Source: Branchiostoma floridae (lineage: Eukaryota > Chordata > Leptocardii > Amphioxiformes > Branchiostomatidae). From it: DNA of 64,000 bases. The notes below the pieces were generated by a model. The model did not search any database. It saw only the letters and a program-made list of their open reading frames with translations, and was not told the origin of the DNA. Where the stretch lies: contig NC_049980.1 of NCBI RefSeq assembly GCF_000003815.2, forward strand, positions 11,499,460-11,563,459, given 5' to 3'. A program made the translations under genes and the position numbers. Of this stretch, positions 11,832-24,299 are shown piece by piece (within the stretch, counting starts at the first letter, position 1; the number at the start of each line of letters is the position of its first letter).

Positions 11832-14398
11832 TATGTAAACAAGATAACTCAAGAACGGCTTGGTAGATTGGTTTCATACTTGGTGTGTTGGTTGTGTGTG
11901 ATAAAAGCTGGAAATGATTAGATTTTGGACCCCCTAGCGACTTCCCTTGGTACTGCAGTGCAACTTCCGGTTTTGCTATCTCGGTGTTCTGAACATGCTA
12001 TGGTCACGATTTTAAGGTGTAAGATAGCTTTTGTGCTCAGGATGAAGTGATACAGTGGAAGCCAGTTAATTGCACCTCGGATAAACGCACACTTCGGGTA
12101 ATTGCACAGAATCCCCAAATCCCAAACCGTCTCCCATTCACTCCATTGTTTATAATAATAGTGACCTCGCTTATCTGCACGACAAAAAATCACCAACGCC
12201 GGATAATTGCACGAAGATTTGTCAAACATCGTCGGCAAATTGACTGAAAATGCGTGATACAAATCGTCAGACGCGGTACAAATAAGCCGATAACGGCCTT
12301 TGTGAAGTCGCTATACTGACAACATGTGTGAAATTGTTATTGGGATCAAAAGAAGGCGATATTGTGGGGTCGGCACCATGAAGAGACGCCCGCCGGCATT
12401 ACGATTTGGCAGACAACTTGCTACGACATACCCAATAACAAATGTTCAAATCTGTCCAATTGTCTAATTACGTAATTAGGGTCGCGGGGAAATACTTATG
12501 CTGTGGTTTTCTGTTCTTGGCAGTCAGTCGGAAACAACACAGCAACTCGGGGCCTACAGACGGACATAACACTCGCCTTCGGCGGTGCAGTGCTTTAGTT
12601 TCGTGATCAGGAAGCTACATAACGTAAACAGTAACTTCCTTTTAGTTTTGATTTCAAGTGTATTGCAGTACGATGTTTCGTGAAGACATGTTTATGACGT
12701 CCGGAGCACAACAGGTACAGCACTACTGTAACGCGTAAATAAACTATGCGTTGTACTACCTCCCATACCACCTCTCGGCCCCTCCGACCGTGGTGATGCG
12801 GTCCAAATGACCAACTCCGCATTACCGCACACGCCGGATAATTGCACGGAATTCGCTGGCAAATTGGATGTGCAATTAAGCGGCTTACACTGTATAAGTT
12901 TCGGCCCCCTAGCAGCTAGTTTTGGGAAAGCAGGGGCATTTTTGTCAAAAACTTCTGACGAGGATAACTCAAGAAGGGAACAACGGATTTTCATGATTTT
13001 TGGTATGTAGGTACCTTGGACAATGTTGTACAAGATAAGATACTAATTATGCAAAATATGCGTACATTTGCATAATTAATGAGAATATTCTATCATCATA
13101 GCAGTTTTTTCAATGTATCTCTTGTCCCGGACGTAATATGTTCGTGACATTTGGGTGGTAGATAGCTTTTAGCGTCTTAAAAAAGCGGGGCAAGTTTCAA
13201 TCCCCTAACATGTAATTGTGGAACTGCAGGTGCGTTTTTGTCAAGACACTCCAAAGAGGATAACTGCAGAAAGAAACGACGGATTGCCTGCATTTTAGGT
13301 ATGCAGGTAGCTTGGTCAAAGATGTTTAAAATGATATGCATTTTATGCAAATGAGGACTTAATTTGCCTTATTAAGGAGGACATTGTATAATTTCATTGT
13401 TTTGAATAACTGGGATTCAATATATTTAACACATGTAGATTATTAACATAAGCGGATACCAAATATGCAAATGTTTAACTGATTTGCATAATATATGCAA
13501 AAATGGCAAAATAGCTTAAACGATTAATGATAAGAATTTTTTAATTTTCAAATAAATCATACTAATATTAATAAGGGTCTTCTTTGTATATCATTCGCAG
13601 TGCAATGAGGCAAAATTAAAATTACTTGACAAAGGCATGATATCAGGGAAATAATGTGATATGAACAATCAGAGAGATTGATTTCTGCTGTAAAGCCGGC
13701 ATTACAGAGGTCACTAAGGTGAAATCCGACTCGAGCGCAAAGTGATGCGGGTGGCATACGTCACCACGAATGACAGGAAGTTAACTTCTGGCTTCTGGCA
13801 CCAGAGGTCGTGCAGCAGCTTGCGATGCACTCCAGGGGTCACTTGGGTGACCTTTTAGCCCAGATATACTGTTGTGCTGGCTGGAAACTGCTCTCTTGCT
13901 TTAAAAGCAGGCTTTTTGTCAGTTCTTGTTGCGTTAATTGTGGAACTGCAGGGGCGTTTTTGCCAAGACACTCCAAAGAGGATAACTGCAGAAAGGAACG
14001 ACGGATTGTCTGCAATTTAAGCATGCAGGTAGCTTAGGGAAAGATGTTCATAATGATATACATGTTATGCAAATGACAACTTGATTTGCATAATTAATGA
14101 GGAAATTGTATAGTTCCATTGTTTTCAATAACTGGACAATACATATAACACATGTTAATTATGATAGGTGGAATATAAGCAGATACCAAATATGGTAATG
14201 AGAAATTTATTTGCATGATTTATGTAGAAATTGCAAAACCACTTAATGATTAATAATGGGAATTTTATAATTGTGACATGTGTACGTTAGTCAATGATTA
14301 ACAACACCATGCACAAATTATGTTAATGTGTTAGTCAATTGCATAAAATTTACGAAAGCTCTAAATTTTCATGGAGGTATGAGGTCGCCGAACTCTAG
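11725..14398 (+). repeat. Modular repeat family R1, copy 1 (interrupted)
   Basis: It starts with two near-palindromes (ACCTCCATGAAATGTCATGG...) at 11725 and 11755, followed by a GT run and then degenerate modules. The modules recur with motifs such as GGATAACTCAAGAAGGGAAC and TTTGCATAATTAATGA. It ends with CATGGAGGTATGAGGTCGCC and then GAACTCTAG. The same order is seen in the second copy and in an inverted copy at 58668-60067. A separate TA-flanked element is inserted at 12053-12892. No coding frame is credible. The CTAG end followed by T resembles a Helitron end, but no Helitron start or clear terminal hairpin was found. Confidence 0.7.
12053..12892. mobile_element. 840-bp MITE nested in R1, pogo/Tc1-like ends
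   Basis: Terminal inverted repeats of 23 bp are clear: the left end reads CAGTGGAAGCCAGTTAATTG and the complement of the right end reads CAGTGTAAGCCGCTTAATTG, both followed by CAC. The element is flanked by TA on both sides (12051-12052 and 12893-12894). In the uninterrupted R1 copy at 14650 the host sequence is continuous (GAAGTGACATAAGTTTG). TIRs starting CAGT together with a TA target duplication are known for the Tc1/mariner/pogo group. Copies of TAATTGCAC lie inside both ends and may be transposase-binding sites. No transposase frame is present. Confidence 0.8.
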
Positions 14399-15440
14399 TT
14401 TACCCTTTGTGTGTGTGTGTCTGTGTGTGTGTGTGTGTGTAAACAAGATAACTCAAGAATTGGCTGGGTGGATTTGTTTCATACTTGGTGTGTTGGTAGT
14501 GTGTGATGAAAGCTGGAGATAATTAGATTTTGGGCCCCCTAGCGGCTTCCCTTTGTACCGCGGCGCAACTTCCGGGTTTGCTATTTCGGTGTTCTGAACA
14601 TGCTATGGTCACGATTTTTGATTATTAGATAGCTCTTGTGCTCAGGAAGAAGTGACATAAGTTTGGGTCCCCTAGCATCTAGTTTTGGGATAGCAGGGGC
14701 ATTTTGTAAAAAAAACTTCTGATGAGGATAACTCAAGAAGGGAACAACGGATTTTCATGATTTTTGGTATGTAGGTACCTCGGACAATGTTGTACAAAAT
14801 GAAATACTAATTATGCAAAATAGGAACAAATTTGCATAATTAATGACAACATTCAATCATAGCAGTTTTTTCTATGTATCTCCTGTCTTGGACGTGATAT
14901 GGTCTTGAAATTTGGGTGGTAGATAGCTTTTAGTGTCATGACAAAGTGGGGCAAGTTTCAGTCCCCTAACATTTAATTTGAGAACTGCAGGGGCGTTTTT
15001 GTCAAGATATTCCAAAGAGCATAACTGCAGAAAGGATTGACGGATTGGCATCATATTAGGCATGCGGGTACCTTAGGCAAAGATGTTCATAATGATATAC
15101 ATGTTATGCAAATGAGGAGTTAATTTTTATAATCAATGAGGAAATTGTATAATTCCATTGTTTTCAATAACTTGACTTCAATAAATGTAACACATGTTAA
15201 TTATGATAGGTGGAATATAAGCAGATACCAAATATGGTAATGAGGAACTTATTTGCATAATTTATGTAAAAATTGCAAAACCGCTTTATGATTAATAATG
15301 GGAATTTTATAATTGTGACATGTGTACATTTGTCAATGATGAACAACAACATGCAGACATTATGTTAATGTCTTAGTCAATTGCATGAAATTTACAAAAG
15401 CTCTAAATTTTCATGGAGGTATGAGGTCGCCGAACTCTAG
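14399..15440 (+). repeat. R1 repeat, copy 2 (5'-truncated)
   Basis: It follows copy 1 directly. It lacks the palindromic head and starts at the GT run (about 14408-14440), then has the same modules and the same end (GAGGTCGCCGAACTCTAG). It shows the uninterrupted version of the site occupied by the MITE in copy 1. Confidence 0.7.
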
Positions 15441-17103
15441 TTATCCTTAAGGTCTAGTTTACTGCAAGAGGGACTGAAGCATGTGTATTTTTTAAATCTT
15501 GCTAAAAATTGTGACCATTGTCGTGCTTTGACCTGTTATCGACCTCCATATTCGACCTCCATAGTGGACTGATCCATTAGGACAGGGGGTGAAATCCTGG
15601 CATCATGACAATCATCTGATTGCAGCTCGTTAAAATGCTGGAGTTGAACTCGGTTTTTTTAATCAAAACAAACCTGACAAATCCAGATTTGCAGTGGGGG
15701 TAAAGACTTGAGGTTTGAAATGTAGATAAATGTGTTTATACGTGATTGTTTTGCATCGCTTAGCCATGTATGGGATACGAAATTCCATTTAGGAGTCCCT
15801 CTCCTTAATTAGTGTAACGTTAGAACATGTAGCTAGAAGTATAGCGTTTGATATGTTAACATATCCAACCGCTTTTGTGTGATGCATGAGACCGTCTATC
15901 ATGTTGGGACCAGTGATTGAGAACGGTTGTTTCAGAAGTTAATGTCCTTGTCGCATGGGGTCAACTTGAGGTCACACACCTGCCTGTCGACATACGTCAC
16001 AGTGTATACAATTGTACTTCCGGAGTTTCCGAGAAGGCTGATTTAATACGGTACGGGTTGGCAAGTCGGCCATTCTGCGAAACACAGGAAGGCCCTTGGG
16101 TATTCATGGGACTCAATCAAGTTATCTGCTATGTTTATCAATACGTCACTTCCCGGTCGGATGAGGGAAGGGATAGACAACGATCGAACGGTTCTTGTGT
16201 GCCAACATAAACATGTACTTGTAACGCACCACATATCAAAGACGCCTTTAAAAATACAGAATGACAAAGCAGTAAATTTATACAAGAGGACATATTGAGT
16301 TCAGGGCTTTGTTGAGGCCGGCACTTTATGTTCGAACTGAAACAGACTAATCTGTGGTAGAGTGTAACAGTAGGTCTTAGACTTTTACGCATTGATTTTT
16401 GTGTTGCAAGACAAAAACATAGCGGTAATAGAATTCTAAATGCATTATGTCCTCGGTGTACGAAACATCTGGTGCAAATAAAGGTAACCTGATCGACGTT
16501 ATTCTGCTTTCATTTTCATGTTCATGTATTAAAGAGCAGCCATTTCTTTTCTCATTCGGATTTCCCATGACTGTGTGGTTATAGTTTATATATAATATAT
16601 AGATAAAGCTATCTCTGACCAATTTTTAACGGTTAACTCATTTATTGAACCTCTTTTGTAGCCGTTGTGATCATTTTTCTACCCGACTTGTGATGTTTTT
16701 CCTGTCCATGGGTTTTGTTTGTTAGTCATAGTTTGTGAATAGAGGTCAATCATCACCCGCCCCAAGGCACTAGTGTACGTCTTGGGATGTATTGGAACGT
16801 ACCACTCATATGGCAGGGGAGATAAGGTTCAGGTCTAGGGCATAAACCAATGATTGCTTTAAACGTGGGTTAACATTTTAGTTTTATGTTGATACACCAC
16901 AGAGGGGAGAGTTTCAACGAAGTAAACATATATTGGTTTGCAATGTTTTTACGAATTAAAAATGTATAAAGTTTTTGGACCAGCCCTTTGCCGATCTCGT
17001 GATCAGAGTTACGCTCTCCTGCCCAGGAAAGGTTGGTCTGATTTCTCAGTCTGATACCCGGAAGTTTCAAAAGCGATACAAAGAAACACCGGCAGAGACT
17101 GAG
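15441..17103. other. Upstream region of receptor gene A
   Basis: I see no exon with good splice sites and no repeat I recognise here. Short open frames around 15917-16622 on both strands lack coding character. The region includes AT-rich stretches and, near its end, an Ets-type site just before the first coding exon of gene A. Confidence 0.4.
17058..17065 (+). promoter_or_regulatory. Ets-type site upstream of gene A
   Basis: CCGGAAGT lies about 40 bp before the start codon of gene A. This is a strong match to the Ets-family core. Similar sites sit close to the start codons of C, D, E and G. Function is inferred only. Confidence 0.35.
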
Positions 17104-20100
17104 ATGGCGTTTTGTGTTCTAGTCTTCACTCCATTCTTCCTCCTTGAGACATTTGCTACCACAGCGCCGCCCCTCAGTACAATGAAACCCGAAAATGGTG
17201 AGTATTCTGTGTTTGTCGTTTCTGTCAACATGCATGTCTGACTTAAAAGCGTAATTGTCTGGCATGAAACTTTTGGGTGACAAAAGCTAAGTAGATTATA
17301 TGTATAGACCCTTTCTCGTTTTCAACATTTTTTTGTTACAAGACAGCCATGTAGTCCTTTAAGATAGTATGTGTGTTCTGTTTGTGTAAAGTGCCTACTT
17401 GTGCCGGTGGTCAGGAAAACAGTCTAACAACCCTTGAGTCAGAAAGTGTAACTAATTCAACCCCTGTGGCATGTTATGTTCACTGACTGTCCTTACTCTA
17501 TGTATTTTTGAGAATCGATTTATGATATATACTTTAAACAAAAACAAAATGAAAAGAAAAATTTCCCCATTCATGACATTGGCATCCATATGTTTTGTAT
17601 TTCCTTGATTAAATCCATATGGTCGGCATTCAGGGAGGAACTATCTCTTTACGATAATATGATTAGAAGTTATTAATCTGAAGAGTAAACTATTGAATGC
17701 CGAATTTAAGTATCATATTTCACAATTTACCTATTAAAGTGCACACGCGCACTGTGTAATCTATAATATATCACAAAAGCAAAGGATTGCCTCATTTGTA
17801 TGCCATGCGGAACTTCCGGTCAGAAAGTGAAAGCCCCAGATAGGCTGTTCTGTGTGGGAGTTCGGGTTGTGTATTCCGAGGGATGATTCATGAATCATGC
17901 GTGGGAGGATGGGGGAACTGTGCCTGTCTTGTTTCTTGAAACTCCAAGATATTGTTTTACTGCATCAACATTGCTTTCACTATCTCTTAATCATTCTATT
18001 GAATAATCAGCCAATTAAATCTGCCCGGTTACTAAATATTGACTAACTTGTCAAACCGGAAAATTAAGTATTGTATAGCTTCTATCCGTGTTGTGTAATG
18101 GTTTAAGGTGCTTGACTTCATAACGGGAAGGTGTGACCATTTCAATAAGTGTGAAGTGTAAAGTGTAAAGTGTAAAGTGTGTGTGTGTGTGTGTGTGTGT
18201 CTGTGTGTGTGTGTGTGTGTCTGTGTCTGTGTGTGTGTGTGTGCGTGTGTGCGTGTGCGTGTGTGTGTGTGTATGTGTGCGCGTGTGTGTGTTATACTAA
18301 TATTACACTATACAGTGTTGCTGTTAACAATTCATCCACGGGGTAGCCTATATCCGGTGTATTTAAAAACAGGGATTTAGGGCTATCAAACCAACGGACG
18401 GTTGTTTCAATTTGCAATATTTTCTCTGTTTGAAACCACCGTTCATCGACTTGATATCCCTAAATATGCTTTTTTTCATAAATAACGGATGTAGGTTACC
18501 CCCGGATAAAGGTGAACTAGCGTTACTCATAAATGTTTTGGTTGTACATGAGTTGTGTGAGCAACATAGCCATCTAAAACATGTCAGACTTACAACTGAT
18601 CATAAACGTAAGGAATTCGTCAAGCGACGTTTACTCTGATGCGTACGTTTTAGGAGTGTGAGGTCTGCAACCAATACTGACAATGTCATTTTTCTTTTCT
18701 CTCTTTCAGTAACTATCAATATCACAGTTGTGCCTACGGCAGAGATCACGACCTTTACGGCAGAGAACACGACCATAGAAAACAACGGAACAGGTCTGTC
18801 TTTCGGTCTCTTTTCAGAGCTGTTTGTTTTTCCTTCCTTATTTCTCCTATTGATTAAAGATTTTTGTTTGGAATTTGTTTTTCTTCTTCACTGTCAGTAA
18901 CGTGCATGGCTGGTAGACATGCATGGAGATGAAAACTTTAGTTGTCATTGGGTGGGGGAGGCAGTCATGCCGTGGACATAATGCCCTCGAATATGATGTA
19001 TTCTTGTCCGGAGATGAATTATGTACACTCATAATTGAAAGTCGGGGTTCACAAATCGGGGTTCAAAAATGAATAAGAATGTTGTCTTTCCTCCTCACAG
19101 ACTGTGATCATGATTGGTGCCTTTTCGGGACCAAATGGGGTAAGTTGTGGCATATTCGAATTCTCGCTTATTGTTGCGTATCTAAGTATCAGTATGGGCC
19201 ACAGTTCTGTCCATCATGAATGGCCACCACAGAATGTTACATACGCTCATGTCTAATATTTATTATATCTCACGAACCACGTACACTGAGGACTCCTGTC
19301 TTATCATATTACGCTTCATATTTGTGTTGGTAGGAGCTATACAATTTCTATGTTATTTTGTAGGAATAGCCGCAGGCTTGAGTTAGCAGTCTATCTCAGC
19401 GTTATCCAAGCTTTACTTGTGTATGCCATAGAATTAATAATGATGTGAAAATCCGATCAAAGGAAACAAACAAACATACATGTAGCACTTACTGAAGACC
19501 TCTCTTTCACTTCATTACAGCGCTCCCTGTCCTCATCGCGGCTGGCGTTATTCTGGTCGGCATCGTTGTCTTCTTTGTGGTTTTCTGCGTGCGACGAAGC
19601 AAAAGGTAATAGTACTATCTTACGTAATTCCCTTTGGTGTACCATATAGTCACAATGTTTTGTGACTTTTAGATGACTTGATTTCTTTGCTTCTCAGAAA
19701 TGGCATTCCGTTTTTTTCTCCTGAGAGTATTGAAAGAAGATCATCATTTGCATTACGAGCTAGATATGAAGCAATACCTCTCTATCGGGGCAACTGGCAT
19801 CTAAAGGAACACAAGAATAACTTCTATTAACTTATCATTTTGCATCACTTTTATCTTATTCATCTACAGATTTAGGCAGCGTGATCAAGAGAACGGAACG
19901 GCTAGTTGTAAAAGACGGAAAATTGAACAAGAGCTGTCCGAAATGTTGACCAAGCGTAATACACAGCCGCCGGCTCCTCTGCCGAGGCGCGGCCGAGTGG
20001 TCAGCGACGCTGCAGCGAAAATTGCCGAGTGCGCGACGGAAAGTGCCGAGCCCACTACACCGCAATACATACAGTTAGAAGACCCGATGGATTCCTATCT

Positions 20101-20545
20101 CGTCCCAGGGCAGCCGGTCCACGATCCAGACCAAGACTACGATTATGCAGACACTGAGCCATGCGCTGGTGCCACACAAGGTAACGACGGATACTTGCAG
20201 CCAGGGGTACGCGTCCACGACGCAACCGAAGATTATGAAAATTCAGACGTATGTAAGCATCCAACTGAAGATTATGAAAATTCACAAGTATGGACCAGCG
20301 GAGCTTCAGCGCAAGACAATGACCTTCCGGAATATGCCAACACTCCCGGGCCGGCTCGACAGGACTCTGAACTGTATGAAGACGTGCTGGTCCCTGAGAG
20401 GAAAAGTGCGGGTTCTAAGGGGAAGGGTACAAGGGCCAGTCTGAGGAACGCTTGGAACAAATACGTCAACGTGGGATTCAGGCGTCAGAAGAGCGACTAT
20501 CAGGATGACGACATCTACGAGGACACTTGTGTACCGAAGCGTTGA
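17104..20545 (+). CDS. Receptor gene A: tiny ectodomain, type 1 tyrosine-rich tail
   Basis: Five exons: 17104-17197, 18710-18793, 19101-19139, 19521-19605, 19870-20545; the join is open and gives 325 aa. Exon 1 is a signal peptide (MAFCVLVFTPFFLLE...). Exon 2 is Thr-rich and likely O- and N-glycosylated (NIT, NTT and NGT sequons). Exon 3 is a 13-residue piece with two cysteines (DCDHDWC). Exon 4 is the membrane helix (LPVLIAAGVILVGIVVFFVV) followed by RR. The last exon is a cytoplasmic tail of about 225 aa with YIQL, YLVP, YLQPGV, two DYENS, EYANT, LYEDVLVP, YVNVG and IYEDT, plus a proline-basic PLPRR stretch. Known SH2 preferences suggest Grb2 (YxN) and Crk/Nck (YxxP) binding. There is no recognised adhesion domain, so the ligand is unknown. 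The tail is homologous to those of C and D. Splice sites and phases (1,1,1,2) all agree. Confidence 0.85.
18175..18293. repeat. GT microsatellite in intron 1 of gene A
   Basis: A long GT/TG run with C interruptions. Cys-Val open frames across it are artefacts. Confidence 0.95.
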
Positions 20546-22681
20546 GACGTGGTACAGTCAATGTGTATACCACCACTACATAAGTCCCCACCACTACAAA
20601 TTACTATTGGCACATGTCCTAGTAGTAGGCTAACGTTACGCAGTGCCACCTTCATACCAAATTTCAGGTCATTTGGTTCTAATCCAAGGGTAAACGAGAC
20701 AAGAATATACATTTTTTATACATTTATAATCTTTAACTATTATCAAAGACATTTTTTTAAGTAGTGTCCTATGGGTATATACATGTATCTAACTACTATG
20801 CCACCGAATCATTCCTGGCCAAGGGCCGAATCGTCCTGGTGCCGAATCGTCTTCCTGCCGAATTGTCCTGAAACCATAAGGACTATCTAGCGCCAATGTC
20901 ACCACTTTTTGGTGGTCCCTCAGATAATCATTTCTCATTTACACAGGCCTTAAGAGTCATTTCTTAAGTGGCCACTTTGTGGCACTTTTGCATGTAGATA
21001 TGTGCAATGGAAGTAGTTAAAAGAATGACTGCATAACCAAAACACTTCCGACGTTTTTCTGGACCCAAGCAGGGATAGGAATAGGTAGATAGATATATCG
21101 TTTATTGCGCAACAATCGCATCAGTGACAATGTATGGCAATAGGGTAACTGGTGATAGCAAAAATCCCAAACGCCACTCCCCCCATTATATTGTGTGGCT
21201 ACTTTTTGTTATCATGATCGGAACCGGTACTTTTTTAACGTAAAATGTCACCAGTCAATAATCCAATAATCTTTAGCAAAAGATCGTTTAGGATTTGTCC
21301 TTCACCGCCTGTATGAATATTTCAAATGTGTGCAATAGTTTACTGTCAATTCTCCTCTATGTGTACATATCCGTACTTGCGTACACTTTCCATATAATAG
21401 AAACAATTTTGTACATTCATAAAACTAAAATGATCTTTTCAGCATGAGCTGGAGATCTTTTCAGCATGAGCTGGAGATCTAACCTTATATAATTGTTACT
21501 ACGTAATTATACCATAGGAAAGTTCACAACAATAAAGCAGTACAAATATATGCAAAGCTATCAATGGAACTATAATGTCACAGCCAACATAACATGATAT
21601 CAAAGTTCTGATCTGAATTAGATCAGTATGTTTATTACGTATCTGCTTTGTAATTATGATGTAAATATAGTACATGTAACCAAAGTATGGAATGGAAGGT
21701 TGAGATGATATAAAAGATGTACATATTTTGTAATAAGGACTTGTACCAGACTACAACTAGAGTTTCACGAAAACATGCCTTCCTCAAATCATGCTTTTAT
21801 GACAACTAAATAAAGAGACATATATATGGACAATGAAAGTTCATCACACATGTCCATTCATTCGTGTTTTAAATATCGTGTTAATGATACCACCAACGAG
21901 GAGGCCCACGAGCCACTGCCATGGGGGTCTGGGCCCAAATGTCGTCTGATTTTCTGTCCTATAGTTACTACGTCATGATTGATGGAGGGGTCGCCGTGCC
22001 TGGGGTGGGTCAGTACCTACCTAGACATCGCTACAGACGAATATCAACAAATCTCTTCGGTGGAATAGCACCTACCACAGAATGTAAACGGCTGCCCATG
22101 TTTATTGCGGTTAGAAACTCCATTCATCTATCCGACCTGACCTCGAGTTATGTTTTCCACAAAGAAACACATACATACACACCCCGCTGCAGTACCATGA
22201 GAAAACGCCAGGAAACTCCTAAAACAATGAGTGAGTTTGAAAACGGTTTTAGAATAGGCCACCTCTTGGTAGCAAGTAGGTAGTGAACTGAAAACCTGTG
22301 AACTGAAAACCTGTGTTTTACAAGTTACAAGTTCATTTAAGCAAAAGAACAAGGTTCTACTGTAAACCAGCTTTCTGCTTGGACAGAAGAACATTTACTT
22401 TTCAAATCTAATCAAAGTTTGACCTTTGACATATCACTACCTTTGCCAAGAAGGTTATATTCTCTTCGCCAAGAAGATTATGTTTCTGTTGCCGTCGATT
22501 TGTTTGTGTGATTGCTTGTGGACAGCATAACTCGACAAGCTGTGGATGTACTTTTTTATATTTGGTATGTGTGTAGGGATGGGAAAATGAATGTCAAGTT
22601 TAATGACAATGGACCATCTGCAGGAGTAAGCATTACAAGGATTTTATGAGATTCGCAAGAATTTCAGGAAAAAAAACACGA
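20546..22681. other. 3' UTR of gene A and intergenic repeats
   Basis: AATAAA at 21531-21536 is a plausible polyadenylation signal about 1 kb after the stop codon. A degenerate 18-bp tandem motif around GCCGAATCGTCCTG lies at about 20812-20868. A 24-bp unit (TTTTCAGCATGAGCTGGAGA...) occurs twice at about 21437-21484. At about 22440-22620 there is an R1-like module (GCCAAGAAGGTTATATTCTC, then a GCATAACTCGACAAGCTGTG stretch). A 120-codon frame at 21921-22283 has a good start context but no recognisable features. Confidence 0.5.
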
Positions 22682-22838
22682 ACCTCTGCGTGAAACCGCA
22701 CGAATTTTATGAAAAACACACAAACCACTATGTGAAAACATACGAATTTTATGAAAAACGCACGAACCACTATGTGAAAACGTACGAATTTTATCAAAAA
22801 CGCTCGAACCACTGTGTAAAAACGTACGGCACTTATAT
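22682..22838. repeat. 42-bp minisatellite
   Basis: About four imperfect tandem units contain ACGAATTTTATGAAAAAC followed by GCACGAACCACTATGTGAAA. It lies immediately upstream of a LINE fragment. Confidence 0.8.
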
Positions 22839-22952
22839 GATACATGAGTTTGGGTCGCGGGGATACCAGTGGCCGGATTTTTACCGAACACTGCTATCCC
22901 TGCGACCCAACCTATGCTTGGAGAATGGCATCTCACTGTGGCTGAGGTACTT

Positions 22953-24054
22953 TAAAAAGGCCTGAGAGCCCTCTATGCAATCAACCAGTCCCTTGGCAAA
23001 GCCGACCCGTCTATATCCATAAGAAGCAAACTATTTGACACATGCGTGAAACCTATTTTGTTGTATGGTTCGGAAATATGGGGTTCATTCAAAACTCCAA
23101 AATCATCCCCAATTGAAGCTATCCATTTAAAATTTTGTAAACAATCATTGAATGTCCCCAGATCCGCATGTAACCTGGCCATACGCGTAATGGCAGAACT
23201 GGGAAGACACCCCCTTAAACTAGAAGCATCCCTTAACGCCATCAAACAGTATATCAGAGTACGCCAGAACGTGCCAGCTGATAGTCTATCTGCAGACGCC
23301 CTTTTGTGCCAACTTGAGCTAGACACATTGGGCTCTAAATGCTGGGCTTCTGGAGTCCGCAAGACGCTAGAGGAATGTGGTTTTGGCTATGTCTGGCATT
23401 CTCCCATGTCATCTGTCCTAAATCCATCGCAAATAGTTCCATCCATCGACCAACGTTTAAAAGATATGTACCTTCAATCTTTCGTGACAGCAATGCGCAA
23501 CAACAACAAATTACGAACATACACATTACTTAAGACTACTTACAACGACGAGAAATACTTAAAGTTTGCAAACATTCGGCACAGAACAGCCATCACAAAG
23601 CTCCGCATTAGTTCACACAGACTCCACATTGAAAAAGGCCGACATAACCACATTCCTCTGGAAGAAAGAATCTGTCAATACTGTAACTTGAATAAGATAG
23701 AGGATGAGTGTCACTTTATTGTTGACTGTACTTTATACAACAACGAAAGAAACGTCCTTTTTGAAAATATACAACATACGTTTCCTAATTTCCGATTCTT
23801 GAATACCACGGAAAAATTCATATTTCTCATGCAACTAGATAAACCATACATTATTGATTCCATCTGTCCTTATGTTTATAACTGTTTTAAGAAGCGAGAA
23901 GAAGTTGAACTTGTACATACTAGAATGTATTAGCATATGTAGAGATGATAAGATACCTTTTTGTCAAAATTGTACCTTATCACTAGCGCTACGGCCTGTA
24001 CTTAGCTTGTTTGAGCACAAATGTACAATAAAGGTCATTCATTCATTCATTATT
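22953..24054 (+). mobile_element. 5'-truncated non-LTR retrotransposon (CR1/L2/RTE-like), C-terminal part
   Basis: An open frame in one phase runs from about 22956 to the stop at 23931-23933. It begins at the region just after the reverse transcriptase core (LRALYAINQSLGK, then KPILLYGSEIWG) and ends with a zinc-knuckle-like stretch (ERICQYCNLNKIEDECHFIV with the pattern CxxC, H, C). After the stop codon there is a short 3' UTR with AATAAAGGTCATTC and a tail of TTCA/ATTC repeats to about 24054, not poly(A). LYGSEIWG and the C-terminal knuckle are typical of CR1/L2-like LINEs. The catalytic core is missing, so this copy is dead. Confidence 0.8.
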
Positions 24055-24299
24055 CTCCTCTTGCTTGACAGAGAGCGCCACAAATTTCATCCATAAAAAC
24101 ATTTTTTACGCCATGTATATTTCGCTGTCTGTTTGTTCATACTTCCATGTTTCACGTGATATTCTCATCATCAAGTCAAGGGTACACAAATTCAATTTAG
24201 AACTAGAGTTCCACGTACACATCCCTTCGCCAAATAATCATGCCTTTATTCAAGACTTTAAGGTCTTATTCATGTATTACTAAAGAGTACCTACCCCAA

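Noticed and set aside
15917-16622. Overlapping frames on both strands before gene A
   Set aside because: No consistent splice sites, phase or domain.
21921-22283. 120-codon frame starting in a good context (GCCATGG)
   Set aside because: No signal, domain, repeats or splice-site support. It lies among repeats between A and the LINE, and chance length is plausible.
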